This document shows, in pieces, positions 24,461 through 35,394 of a stretch of DNA of 64,000 nucleotides (the first letter of the stretch is position 1; each line of letters opens with the position of its first letter). Made by a program: the position numbers and the translations under genes. The notes beneath the pieces are model-generated. The model was not told the origin of the DNA. It was given only the letters and a program-made list of their open reading frames with translations, and did not search any database. Source of the DNA: Unio delphinus (taxonomy: Eukaryota; Mollusca; Bivalvia; Unionida; Unionidae); the NCBI GenBank assembly GCA_029339505.1, contig JAQISU010000189.1, positions 2,205,001 through 2,269,000 of the forward strand. Reading direction: 5' to 3'.

Positions 24461-24660
24461 CAGAGGCGTAGCTAGAGTGTTTGGCGCCCGGGGACAATAT
24501 TTATCCCCCCACACACACACCTCAACTCTGAAACATTTCATCAATAAGATCACCATTACCCGTTACAACCTATTTCAAAGCCCATTTCGGTGTCCCCACT
24601 AGTATGGCGCCCGGGGACATATGTACCCCCCTGCCCCCCCCCCCCCCAGCTACGCCTCTT
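24461..24660. mobile_element. short TIR element, hAT-like ends
   Basis: Begins cagaggcgtagctag and ends agctacgcctct, a 12-bp perfect inverted repeat whose CAGAG terminus fits hAT. Internally ggcgcccggggaca occurs twice (about 24482 and 24606). A long C-run (about 24634-24648) lies near the right end. No 8-bp duplication is visible, so it is probably an older insertion than those at 14671 and 17010. Confidence 0.75.
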
Positions 24661-25294
24661 TCAAATATTTTTTGAATGTAATTGTTGCTTTGCAAATATG
24701 TGAGTATTTTGCATTTGCTGATTTCAGCCTGTTGTGTAATTGTATGCTGTCATAACTCTGGACAGGTATATGCTCTATTCACTGGTAGCAAAATAAGTCA
24801 AACGGACACATATTTCTTTATTTCCGCTAAAGGTTTGAAATCAAGAAGTGGTAGAACAGACAAAAATATTGCATGTAGTATTTTGTTGGGTCTAAATAGT
24901 ATAAGACTGTCAAACTTGAACCAATGACCCCTCACAAAAAATATTTAACTGATGATTTGATATTCAGGTTCGGTAGACTGGTTCCTTTTTCTTGGCTAAC
25001 TTAAACACTTTGCTGTTTAAGAATTGGAAAGGCTAATCAGTCTTATATTTAGTATTAGTACACTTATGACTAGGAACCCCTCCTTGTGGTAAATACATGT
25101 CATTGCTAACAATTGTGCAAATAATTTTTGGACGATATTTGAAATGCAGGTAAAAACCAATGGACTCCAGATAAAATGCAGAACTATAATAATTAAGCCC
25201 TTGGTTATTTCTGTATGTCTTGGTTATTTCTGTATGTCTTGGTAATTTCTATTAAAGGTTGGTAGTTTAGGGTTGGCTGTTTAGACCCAATGTA
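24661..25294 (+). other. presumed IQCC intron 1, no exon found
   Basis: The exon with the start codon and the I-Q of the IQ motif should lie upstream of 25676. Two cag|gt junctions (after 24967 and after 25149) were examined and not supported: the first is preceded by in-frame stops, and the second has no plausible start or hydrophobic lead-in. Confidence 0.4.
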
Positions 25295-25675
25295 ATATTC
25301 CATGGAGTTCATGTTAGAAGGATGATGTACTTAATAACCTACATTAATTTATTACATGGCATTCATCTTAGAGGGATGATGTACTTAATAACCTACATTA
25401 ATTTATTACATGACATTCATGTTAGAAGGATGATGTACTTAATAACCTACATTAATTTATTACATGGTGTTCATGTTAGGTGTATGTACTTAATAACCTA
25501 CTTTAATTTAATAATGGTGTTCATCTTTGAGGGATGATGTACTTAATAACCTACTTTAATTTATTACATGGCATTCATCTTAGAGGGATGATGTACTTAA
25601 TAACCTACTTTAATTTATTACATGGCATTCATCTTTGAGGGATGATGTACTTAATAACCTGCTTTAATTTTTCAG
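25295..25675 (+). repeat. 54-bp minisatellite ending at the IQCC splice acceptor
   Basis: About seven copies of a 54-bp unit (gatgatgtacttaataacct, then tttattacatgg and cattcat), with starts at 25321, 25375, 25429, about 25481, 25533, 25587 and 25641. The last copy reads gatgatgtacttaataacct and then gctttaatttttcag, so the 3' splice site of the following exon falls inside the final repeat unit. The ttaataac string in each copy resembles a branch-point sequence. Confidence 0.92.
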
Positions 25676-26552
25676 GCTTACTTCAGAGGAACCCTTGTTA
25701 GAAAGTGGTTGAGAGATGTCAGGAAAACATACGAGGCTCTTGCTCAAGAGCTTGACAAAAATTCGGCAACTCATGTCACCTGGTCCAGTGAAAGATTATG
25801 TCACCCAAAGGTAGAAAAATTGTCAAAGAAGAAGGTCCTGCTGAAAAGAGATGTAGATAAAACTGAAAAAATACTGAAGACAAGTTTTATTCAGAACGAT
25901 AATTTAAGCCCACACGAACAAGATGAGGCAGAAGTGGAAAAATTAAATCAGGATAAAACTTTGCCCAATGGCCTCAAACAAATGGCAATTTCCAGCTTTT
26001 CTGAGCCCATTTTAAGAGAGGAAATAACAGATAAAATTCCAGTTAAGTTGAAATATACTTCTGTTGAAACTCAAACCAAATTTAGCTCCGATGAAGAGAG
26101 TCAGAGATCTCCATCAGAAGAACTTGACTTTTACCCAACCAAAAATTGTAAACTAATACAGACTGAGGAAGCAATAGAATTTTATGATAAAACTGAAATT
26201 CATCAAGGAGCTCAAGTGTCTTCAAGAGCTGGATTCAACAAGTCAGATCTGAATCATTTAAATTTTAAATCTTTAGCTGAAGAAAGTTTGTCCTTACCTT
26301 TAAATGTTGATGAAATAAATGTGATGAAGAAAAAGGATATAATACCAGACAAAAGAACTGTTTCTCCTGTGCGAGAAAATCATGACCCAGAGGCTGGCTT
26401 ACCAAGGGAAAGACAACCCACAAGAACAAAATCTCCAACTTTTAGACCCAGAGATGAGCTTCAGAGTGGTGGATTTCAGGTGGCCGATACTGGCAATATT
26501 TCAGCATTCACCAATGCTACAAGTCTTTGGGAAAGTTTTAATTCTTTGCAAG
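25676..26552 (+). CDS. IQCC: IQ domain-containing protein C, large internal exon
   Basis: First visible of three exons. Phase is 0 at the start (acceptor ...ttttcag) and 1 at the end (donor gtaact after 26552). It encodes 292 complete codons. It opens with AYFRGTLVRKWLRDVRKTYE, the distal part of a calmodulin-type IQ motif (IQxxxRGxxxR) continuing into a helix; the preceding I/L-Q must come from an upstream exon not identified here. The middle (about residues 40-280) is charged, low complexity and poorly conserved, as in vertebrate IQCC. Identification rests on this start together with the C-terminal block in the next exon, MELLWVQQAINSRK, which closely resembles the vertebrate protein, and on the same order of parts. 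The visible protein is 346 residues without exon 1. Function in the family is not well established; IQ motifs bind calmodulin or calmodulin-like light chains. Neighbours give no functional hint. Confidence 0.88.
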
Positions 26553-28454
26553 GTAACTGATAGAAGCAGATGGATGGATTTAGCTTTGACAGTTTTACAT
26601 TCTTTTTTTTTATGGTCTTGTGAGGGAAGCTCTGGCTTAAAGATATAGAGGATATTTGCTTGAAACAAGTGAATAATGGATATATTTCTTTGACTTTGTG
26701 AAGCTGAAAAATACTTAAATGTATCACCCATGAGAAGAAATATATATGTTTTTGGCTTGTAGCAAGCATGTTTTCTTTTTCTTTAATATGCTTAAACATA
26801 TTGGCTAGCAATATATAGAGCTTAATAGATTGATATTTTGTAGTGGATTCCATCCAATGCCTGCAGTTTACCATTAATATTCTGCTGTGTTTTGTGATTA
26901 TTCATAGAGAAACTATGAATGGTTACATAATTCTCTTTTCCAATTTAAAATAAAATAGCATAATAATAACAAAATTTGCACCTTGTTGGATTTCAGCTTG
27001 GTTCATCTGTTATGAAATTCAGCCTTCTTAACTACAATGTAATCGTCTAAGAATAACTTAAGATGTCATTGTTATCTTGTTATTGACATAGCAGTGACAT
27101 TATTTCTCATAATTCACTCCACTGAATTATCACAATCAAGTAATTCAGTGTACCATAAAATAAGAACCTATATTTTATTATCTGAATTGCAAACAAGATT
27201 TTATTTAAAATTGAATAGTGTAGGGGTTTCTTTGGTATCCTCAGATGCAAATTTGTCTCTTTCCCTACATTCATATTTTAACTGTATCATTCCTTGATTT
27301 GTTCTGAATTTCGTGGTAAACTATTTTGGAAAATTATTTGTACCTCACTGTAAAGAACCTCAGTATAACACTGCATTCCACATTGAACAATTGTGGAAAA
27401 TACAGCGGTACCTCACTTTAAGGAACCTCACTATAACACTGTAATCCAAGGTGTGGAAAATACAGTGGTACTTCCTTATAAGGAACCTCACTATACCACT
27501 GTATTTCACAATAAACCATTGTGTACAATACAAAGGTACCTCTCCATGAAGAACTTCACTATAACACTGTCCATTTGATAGAGTGGGTATGGTCATTCAT
27601 TAGATTACATTATTCTGTAGTAGTGCTGTGTGTAGTGTAGCCCGTTGCAAAATAACCTCACCTACAACAACATACTTTCTTATAGCTATCTTTCTGTACA
27701 TACGATGAGTGGCATCTGCATGGTCTTACTTTGTGTTGAAGTATATTACAAATTTATCCCCCCCCATCCCCAGTTCCTCTTCCCCCCTTCCTGAAAATCA
27801 TGTGGTAGTGGCCTCTTTATTTTGTGTGGGCAATAATTGATATATAGGAGTACGAGTGTATAAAATTAGAACTAATATCTTTTCACGATAGCAGCAGTGC
27901 CTTAAAATATATCATCCATTGCAAGCCAATACAGATTTTAGATTTGTTCTTTTATTCATTATTATGCTTAAAAAGAAAATAAGTTCAGGAAATAAAAATA
28001 GATGAACAAAAAAGCGAGTCTTCTTTGCTTCCGCTCCTTTTCTACCCAGGTATCTGCCTCTTCTGTCCGTATGTGTGTTACAGTCAAGGGTAAGATGGTG
28101 TTGTGATTGCATGAACCAGCCATATCCATGCTGTAATATGAAATAAAAAAAAGTTATTTGATGCTTTTCTGTTAATTTCAGACAATACTGACAGCATCTC
28201 ATATAAACTATTTTTTTTTAAAAGTGAACTAGGGCCCTAAATATTTTGTGTGAGTTTTCAGTTATTTTGAGTTTTCGAGGCTGTAGGCAAGAGAAAACAT
28301 TACACTAAGATTATGCAAGTCTTTGGTGCTAAATAATAATTAATAATAACTAATTAATGTTTGAGTAATGTAAATTTTAAGTGACTTTTAATATTTCTAA
28401 CCTCATGCCATTAAGTTCATACATCTGTTTTTTTTTTTTTTTTTTATATTCCAG
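26553..28454 (+). other. IQCC: IQCC intron 2
   Basis: GT-AG intron of 1902 bp between donor gtaactgat and an acceptor with a long T tract (28421-28445) ending tatattccag. It contains the repeat at 27344-27575. Open frames within it (for example 27912-28202 on the minus strand) show no domain. Confidence 0.85.
27344..27575. repeat. ~60-63-bp tandem repeat in IQCC intron 2
   Basis: Nearly four diverged copies containing aaggaacctcactataacac and tgtggaaaatacagtggtac. The opposing open frames here translate the repeat. Confidence 0.85.
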
Positions 28455-28573
28455 GTTCAGCAATCCACCAAAAACCTTCATTGCCACAGGATGTAAATGA
28501 ACTTCACGAAATGAGGAAAAACGTTGCCATGGAACTTCTGTGGGTACAACAGGCAATTAATAGCAGGAAGAGT
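28455..28573 (+). CDS. IQCC: IQCC exon with conserved C-terminal helix
   Basis: 119 bp, entered in phase 1 (the split glycine codon g|gt) and left in phase 0 before donor gtatgta. It encodes GSAIHQKPSLPQDVNELHEM followed by RKNVAMELLWVQQAINSRKS. The second part is the most conserved block of IQCC and probably an amphipathic helix. It is too short to stand out as an ORF and was recognised from its sequence and clean splice junctions. Confidence 0.9.
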
Positions 28574-28611
28574 GTATGTATTTTATATCTTGCCTAAATT
28601 TTCATATGCTG

Positions 28612-28874
28612 AAGCTAATAGAATAAGCGCATGGTGAGGCAAATAAAAATAACTAATAGGCTAATAGAAATAACATATAGTGAGGTTAATAGAATAAGCA
28701 TATGGTGAGGCAAAAAGAATTAACATATGGAATGGCTAATAGAATTAACATATGGCAAGGGTAATATAATTGGCATCTGGCAAGGGTAATAGAATTGGCA
28801 TCTGGCAAGGCTAATAGTATTAACATATGGAGAGGCTAATATAATAAACATATGGTGAGGCTAATAGAATAACT
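28612..28874. repeat. ~28-bp degenerate minisatellite in IQCC intron 3
   Basis: Nine or ten diverged copies of a unit like ggctaatagaattaacatat followed by ggtga. It begins about 40 bp after the 5' splice site. Confidence 0.85.
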
Positions 28875-29613
28875 ATATACTGCATCTAAAAGAATCTGCA
28901 TAATGCATAGAGACAAGACAATTTAAGTCAAGGCAAGTATTAAATTATTTGGCTCCTATGAGATTTTACAATGAAGAATACAAATAACATAACTCTGAGA
29001 CCAAAATTCTCTTGACTTAATAACAGTCTTCTACATTGATTATTTTTAGACCGATTTTTTCTTAATTAAAAATAAATATAAGTATATACTATCCAGATTC
29101 CATTGTTTTTCTTTAGTGCATCATTAATTGCATACTAAATGTCAGTAAATTGCCATATGATCCAAGACCAGAAAAGTTCAGATCACAAGTCTGCAGTATT
29201 TCTGTTGCATAGATGAGAAGGTTGTCACTGTATGTTAAAATTTACAGAGCATAATAAAAAAAAAAAATATTGTAATAAAGGATCTTTTATGTTACAATGA
29301 AGCTTTTACATGGAAATATCCCTTTTGTTGACATTTGCCCCAAAATAAAATTTCTGAGCCTTCCTTACACATGTAGTCAATATAAAGGAGACATCAGTTA
29401 AAGAAAAATATTGAGTACCTTTCAGAAAGATGTCACTTGTCCAGTTTTTAAAAAAATCTCTTTTACAATTTTAATCTTTTAGATACTGATGAACTTTGTC
29501 CATCTCAAACATTTTTTCTGTCCACATCAAAAATGTTTCTTAGGTAAAGTTGGTCACCATCTTTTGGGCATGTATTAGCCTTCATTGTTAATAGGATAAT
29601 CTCCCTTTCCTTA

Positions 29614-29699
29614 GTATGTTATTTATTTATGTATGTATTTATTTATTTATCTATTTATTTCTTAATTTTATTTGTTTATTCATTTATTTATTTATGTTT
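29614..29699. repeat. (TTTA)n-rich microsatellite at the exon 4 acceptor
   Basis: Imperfect tttatttattta tract running to the tag of the intron 3 acceptor, where it takes the place of the polypyrimidine tract. Length changes here could affect splicing. Confidence 0.85.
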
Positions 29700-29702
29700 T
29701 AG

Positions 29703-29747
29703 TATTTACGGTTGAAACACGAGATGAAGGATTCTGTATCTGGATGA
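29703..29747 (+). CDS. IQCC: IQCC terminal coding exon
   Basis: Fourteen codons and a TGA stop, YLRLKHEMKDSVSG, in phase 0 after the acceptor at 29702. They continue the conserved C-terminal block: vertebrate IQCC also has a K-x-Y-L-x-L-K run at the equivalent place. Vertebrate IQCC proteins extend far beyond this point, so this copy ends shortly after the conserved helix. A further spliced tail cannot be excluded, but the 3' UTR signals nearby make it unlikely. Confidence 0.85.
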   Translation, partial: YLRLKHEMKDSVSG

Positions 29748-30120
29748 AGGAAACAAATCAGAGTAAAACTTTATTTCATACAATTAAGTCATGAAGATAC
29801 TGCCTGGATTTGAATTTCACAGGAATATTGGTGTTCTGATTGAAGATTATTTTGGTAATTGGTTTTATTCCAAGTGGAGGCAAGGTTTCAGTTCAGTGCT
29901 TTTATTTGTGGACAGGCAGTCACAAGGATCAGACTGGAAATAATGGACTGTAAAAACCAGCACTGTAATGGACCCATCAAAAAAACTGAATTCTTTTGCT
30001 GTTTGTTATATTTACATACATTCTTTTTAAAAAATTTCCCAACTGATTGTAATGAGATCAAATAAAATTTTCATGGAAAATTGAATAAAGAAATTTTAGA
30101 GTTCTAAAGTGTTGAATAAA
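29748..30120 (+). terminator. IQCC: IQCC 3' UTR with clustered poly(A) signals
   Basis: After the stop there are AATAAA hexamers at 30061-30066, 30084-30089 and 30115-30120, giving a 3' UTR of about 320-400 bases. The open frame at 29859-30065 lies within it and has no support. Confidence 0.65.
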
Positions 30121-30651
30121 GTTAAAGTTGATGGGTCACCTTTCACATATTAGGCAATTTGTATATTCCAAGATTCATATTCAGAGAAATGCTTTAATTG
30201 CCAAACAGCCGGTGTATTCACAGACATAAAAGTTAGCAAGAGTGGTTTATAAATTTTGGCAATTTATATTTCCATGATTGCAGATACAGGCTTTTTTATT
30301 TTTGTACTGACAACCAGCAATATTTTCTACTGCTGACTACTCTTGACTACCTAACGATTCAGACAAAAGAGCTTATTAAATATTTTGCAATAATTAAAAA
30401 AAGAATTGTTCAAGTGATTAGAAATATCAAGCAAATCAGTTCCATTAGAAGCAAAATAATAATTGAACTGAGTCATATTAATTTCTGATGTTGGCTGAGA
30501 TTAAAACAAAAATACTTCCTGTCTGCCAGTTTACTTGATTGTACACTGCTTTTGTTGATCATTTTGAGGTACATGGTATACCCCCTTCCCATCATAATAT
30601 TGGCTATAGCAGTGGATGGTTAAATGAGGACCCTGGAAGCAGGTCAGGGTT
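30121..30651. other. non-coding stretch, nothing recognised
   Basis: AT-rich sequence downstream of IQCC. Confidence 0.45.
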
Positions 30652-30669
30652 AGCTCTCTCTCTCCTTCT

Positions 30670-30702
<33 letters not shown>
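30652..30702. repeat. (CT)n microsatellite
   Basis: Interrupted then pure CT tract; produces a poly-Leu/Ser open frame. Confidence 0.95.
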
Positions 30703-30704
<2 letters not shown>

Positions 30705-31158
30705 GAATGATTAAAGGTTTATTTTTTTAATACTATTTATTGTTATTTTTGAATGAGTAAAGAATAACATTCTTATTAAACATAACAAGGGAATATCCTG
30801 CTACGTATTTATTTCAAAGTTTGTTGACAGTGTTAAAAAATTCCACATTAGTTTTAACAGATAAAAACAATTGTTTAGGATTTAGTTTTTGTGATCTGAT
30901 CAGATCACTAAATCACTAAACTTTATTGACTACTAAAATAATCCATCACACGGTATTCATTAAGATAAATAATTCAATGATTTAAATATATATATATACT
31001 AAGGTTCAGCTTTATTGGAAATCAAGATTATTGAGAAATATAGCAAACATGTAAATGATAGGTGATATTTTAAACCACTGAGAGGCAATATTTCAAATCA
31101 ATGGTAGATAATGTTACTTTTTAAAAGGATTTCACTGAGAATGATGTTTATGCATACA

Positions 31159-31159
31159 T

Positions 31160-31214
<55 letters not shown>
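31159..31214. repeat. (CA)n(TA)n compound microsatellite
   Basis: About ten CA units followed by about eighteen TA units, ending about 25 bp before the SINE at 31240. Confidence 0.95.
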
Positions 31215-31215
<1 letters not shown>

Positions 31216-31239
31216 GTGTGTGTATGTTGCAACCAGGTC

Positions 31240-31495
31240 GGGGCCTCGAGTGGCCGAGTGGTCTAACACGCTTTCCGTGACGGATCACTGCCATCTCACC
31301 TCTGTCTGCGTGGGTTCGAGTCTAAGATTCAGCTAATGCAGTTATGTGAGAAAGCTTGCCAGTAGCTTGTCATGGGTCGGTGGTTCTTTCCGTGGGTTTT
31401 CCCGGGTTCTTCCTATACCAATAATACTGGCCCCCATGTATGGCCTATCATGTGCTGAACAATGGTGTTAAACCCTAAAACAAACAAACAAGCAC
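31240..31495 (+). mobile_element. SINE-A, near-complete copy with tRNA-like promoter
   Basis: Best plus-strand copy. It begins ggggcctcgagtggccgagt; tggccgagtgg matches a Pol III A box and gggttcgagtct a B box, at tRNA spacing. The body holds aaagcttgccagtagcttgt and gggttttcccgggttcttcc, and the 3' end is caaacaaacaa. Flanks share ccaggtc (31233-31239 and 31496-31502), a short probable target duplication. The head resembles a serine/leucine-type tRNA. No ORF, so mobilisation would need a LINE in trans. Confidence 0.9.
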
Positions 31496-31502
31496 CCAGG
31501 TC

Positions 31503-31959
31503 AGCTTTTAATATACAAGCCTTAAAAGCCAAAACTGCAAGCATGTGAACATATTTATCTTGCTTCCAACAATTCAATCATTGAAACTGTCATCTTTATA
31601 TATGTGTGTATATTTTGCATATTTAAATTCAGTTTTAGTTTATTGTTTGAGAATCAAAATAAGAGTGAAGAAAATAAAGTTATTATACACAAGGTCTATA
31701 TTTGGCTTTCTCCATCACAATCTAGCATTTATTAATTGCACGAAAGATATTCATGAGATTGTTGAAATATAACTAATTTCATTTATATTTCTAAAGTTTC
31801 TGGCAAGCAACACACAACTTAACATGACCATACATGGAAATACAGTGCTCCCTCATTCTAATGATGTACACAGAACCTATTTAGTATTTCGTACATGATT
31901 CAGTATAACCTCATTTTAATGCTGTCCACTAAATCTTTTTAGAGTATACCACCTTACAG
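31503..31959. other. non-coding stretch, nothing recognised
   Basis: AT-rich. The open frame at 31545-31772 has no domain. Confidence 0.45.
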
Positions 31960-33290
31960 TGAGATTTTAACCAGATCATTTGTAATAACCCCGTTTCTTA
32001 ACAAAATCACATTAATCCTGTAATTTTTGCTAGAGCTATTCCTCTCATGGTTTTGCAGATAAATAGTGTATATTCATCCAAGTACACACTCTTGTTAATG
32101 TAATTAGTTCTAGATGGATCGCCTTGTAAATATTCTGGTCATTATGCATGTATCAACAAATTACTCCATGTTTGTGAGAGTTATTGCCCTTGTTGTGTTG
32201 CAGTTATACATGTATATAGTACATGTATATCTGTCCAGCACACAGTCTTGTTATTGCAGCTAATCTGAAAGGATTTCCAGTAAGCTTGGTAAATATTATA
32301 CAGCAGTCAAGCACTTAATGATGATGTGCATATGACCACATCACGTTCCTCACAAAATTTGTATTAGTAGCTGAATCTTGTGAATTGAAATAAAAGATGT
32401 GCAAATAATATCAACTAATCACTTGCCGCAACATATTTGTTCTTGTTATCATTGTTCTGTTATTCTGCAATTATTCTGTGTTTTTTTAAAACTTTCAACA
32501 TTATCTGAAGATGCTCATATTGACAAATTACTGCTGTGTGATTATTCATGAAGTAATTGCCTTATTCTTGAAGCCTGATATTTGTATAACAATCTTTTTA
32601 AGACATCTAGTTAAATTTTCAATGGATCCCAATGAAATTTTTTAAAAAGTTATGTTTATTAGAGTTATTGCCCTTTTTACTTCTTGTCTAATAAAGTTTA
32701 AGACTAGACTCATAGTTCTCAGTGGATCGCTGTGAAATTTTATACATGCTATACTTAACATTTGAAGATGTATGAATTGAAAAATTACAGTCCTTTTACC
32801 CAAAAAAAATCTGAGTTATTGCCCTTTGGCTTGCTGTTGAATGGAGTGTATAACAAAATCTGCAGTTTTTGATGGATCATTGTGCTATTTTTATTTTAGG
32901 TATAATCTGAAGATGTACATGTTGACCAAACACTGTGCTATTTTTAAATCTATTGCACATTTTTGGATTTTGAGCTGGATGTTGTGTATCCAAAAACATT
33001 GTGAATGTAACTAGTTTCACAGTTAATGGATTGCCTTGAAATTATTGTACATGTTATGGCCATCATCTGAAGATCTGCCTCAATTTTTGTTAGAGCTATT
33101 GATATTTTTGTCTAGCAACAGAATGCAGTGTACAGCAGAATCGTATGAATCTGGCCTGTCTTGTATAGCTTTTTACGGACCTCTCTGAAATTTGGTACCC
33201 ATCAGCTAAAGACGTGCATATTATCAAATCGTTGTGCTTCGATGATATTTATAACAGTTATTGCACCTTTTGTTTTTTTTTTTACCTAAG
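31960..33290. repeat. degenerate ~150-bp tandem array
   Basis: The strings gagttattgccctt, atggatcgctgtgaaatttt and tctgaagatgtgcat (with variants) recur in the same order at intervals of roughly 130-170 bp: the first appears near 32177, 32659, 32813 and 33257, with weaker forms near 32040, 32555, 32945 and 33089. Divergence is high. Similar attgccctt-type repeats are widespread in bivalve genomes. Confidence 0.7.
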
Positions 33291-33632
33291 AGCTAGGTGT
33301 AATTATATGTGACTAAATATTGTCAGTGCCACTAACTCAGGTTTTCGGTTGAATGTGGTATAACTAAGTAGATGTAACAATTATGATATGTTTGACCAAT
33401 CATAGCTTCTCCTGTATTGTTAGAAGAGTCTGGCACTTTTTTGTTGATAGGCTTAAATCCATGATGGTGAGATGTGGAAGAAGTTGGGATCAGTGTTTTC
33501 ACAAGAAGATTACCATTAATCTAGCTAATGGTCAGTTTGGCTAAATTAAGTATACAGGGAATTAACTATTGTCTGCTTTAGTCACAATGCTAATTGACCA
33601 TATGCCAGATGATAGATTGCTCTGCCAGCCAT

Positions 33633-33633
33633 T

Positions 33634-33664
<31 letters not shown>

Positions 33665-33882
33665 GACTTTGCATAGCACCTAATCTTTAGAAGTGATACG
33701 TGCTTTACAACATATATAATTATTTGAGTGCCAAATAAAACACCATGAAATAAGAAAACATTAAAAAAAATGCTGAAAATATTTAAGGTAGGAAACATTA
33801 TCTGTTTGTTCTTACAGGTGATTTTAAAGAGCACTCTTGAAAGGGATCACTGTGTCTTTGTGTTTAATTTCAATGGGCATGA
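33633..33882 (-). mobile_element. LINE-A 3' end fragment
   Basis: Starts with (TAA)n at 33635-33662, the 3' tail of the element in minus orientation, then gaggactttgcatagcacct, matching the copy at 38242. It stops at about 33882, so it is 5' truncated, which is usual for LINE insertions. Confidence 0.85.
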
Positions 33883-35394
33883 CCACCTCTTAAACTCCAA
33901 CAAACATGCAGTATTTTGGCAAATACATGTGTTTCATCAGTATAAGTGATATATTTTTTATTTGTATTATTCTTAAATTTGTAAAATTACAAAGTTGCAT
34001 AAAATTATACTGCAGTAGACAATATTTATATTTGTAGTTCAAGTTCATAGAATAATAACCTAAGTGTTTTATTTCAGTAAATAATATAAATCAATTTAAA
34101 AGCTGCTCAAGAACATATTACTGTAAACGGAAATTCACTGCAAAAGATGCTAAAGTATTTTAGTATATAACCGTATCCATATTGATTTTATCTGGTTTAT
34201 GTATATGCAGCTTTGGAGTAAATGAATTCAAAATTAATAACAAAAAAATTGTAAATAATTACTGTTCAGAAGTATAAACTGTAGGACATTATTTTCAAGT
34301 TCTACTATGTTTGTCAGACGGAATTTTGATCAGTGATGTTTATTGAAGTAAACTTGTAAATACATGCTACATATATCAGCCACTATTTATCTGAAACCAT
34401 TGTTTTGGTAATTCTTTATTATTATGATTTTTTTTATCCCAAGCCCTCCTCTAGCCAAATGAGAAAGTAAAGAGTCACTCAAGTGTCTGAAAGATCGAGA
34501 CGATGCATTATTATTTTTGGGACAATCAAATATTAAAATGTAAGTTTTAAAAGATTAAATTAATACAGTCTGATGTTCAGTCCTTCCTATTAAAGATGAG
34601 TGTTTTATACATCAAAACCTGAATGTTTGGGGGGTCTCCACCCATATTCTAAAACGTTTGTTTTTACATACATTTGTCAATTTCAATTTCTTTTTTCTTC
34701 AAGCCATCAACAGGACATGTCTTATACATGTTTATGCATCAATTATTTCCATATTTTGCTGATTGTACATGCAACCACAAAAAAAGGTCTTTATCCATCA
34801 AAGTTTTGCCTTTGTTTTTGGAAAGGAATAAATCTAATTCCTCCATTTAGACGATCTGGTTATTGACTGTCAGAATTACAAGGCACCCACTACCCGGTAA
34901 CTTCTTTTTACCCTTTTCGATGGAGAAACCAATAAATCATTGCAAAATTTGCAAATATTTATCATAATCGATTCATCATTGACACAAGTAGGAGGAAAAT
35001 GGTGGACGAAAGCAATGTCTGGAGGTGTGTCTCATTTACACTTGCCGATTGGTAATTGATCTACATGATTGACAAGTGGCAATTCAGTCAGTTTTGCTAC
35101 CAGCCCATTTATATAACCAACAGGATTTTGACAGCTAATGTTTGATTTAAAAAAGTCTAACAACTCTAATTATAATCTGACTGCTCTTTCTGGAACTTTA
35201 CCTGAATATCATAATTTTTTTACCAGCATAATTACCATGACCATCTTATATACACTTACATGTTACATCATGTCATATCTATCTCATGAATTTTATGTCA
35301 AATAAAGATGAATGATATTTACCACATGAATTATTTTCATTGCTCATTATTGTTGCTATGTAATGTTCTTGTACCTTGATACATATTTTAGAGT
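33883..35394. other. non-coding stretch, nothing recognised
   Basis: AT-rich; the open frame at 34600-34866 (+) has no recognisable domain. Confidence 0.45.

Larger units (their letters stand above)
28574..29702 (+). other. IQCC: IQCC intron 3
   Basis: GT-AG intron of 1129 bp, donor gtatgtat, acceptor tatgttttag. It contains a degenerate minisatellite just after the donor (28612-28874) and a (TTTA)n tract just before the acceptor. Confidence 0.85.

Noticed and set aside
24900..25150. Candidate first exon of IQCC ending at cag|gt after 24967 or 25149
   Set aside because: The first reads D-I-Q but has in-frame stops just upstream; the second reads E-M-Q with no plausible start. Neither gives a convincing leader for the IQ motif.
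31240..31330. Possible genuine tRNA gene (A and B boxes at correct spacing)
   Set aside because: Followed by the SINE-A body and tail, repeated at several loci, and the anticodon arm does not fold convincingly; it is a tRNA-derived SINE head.
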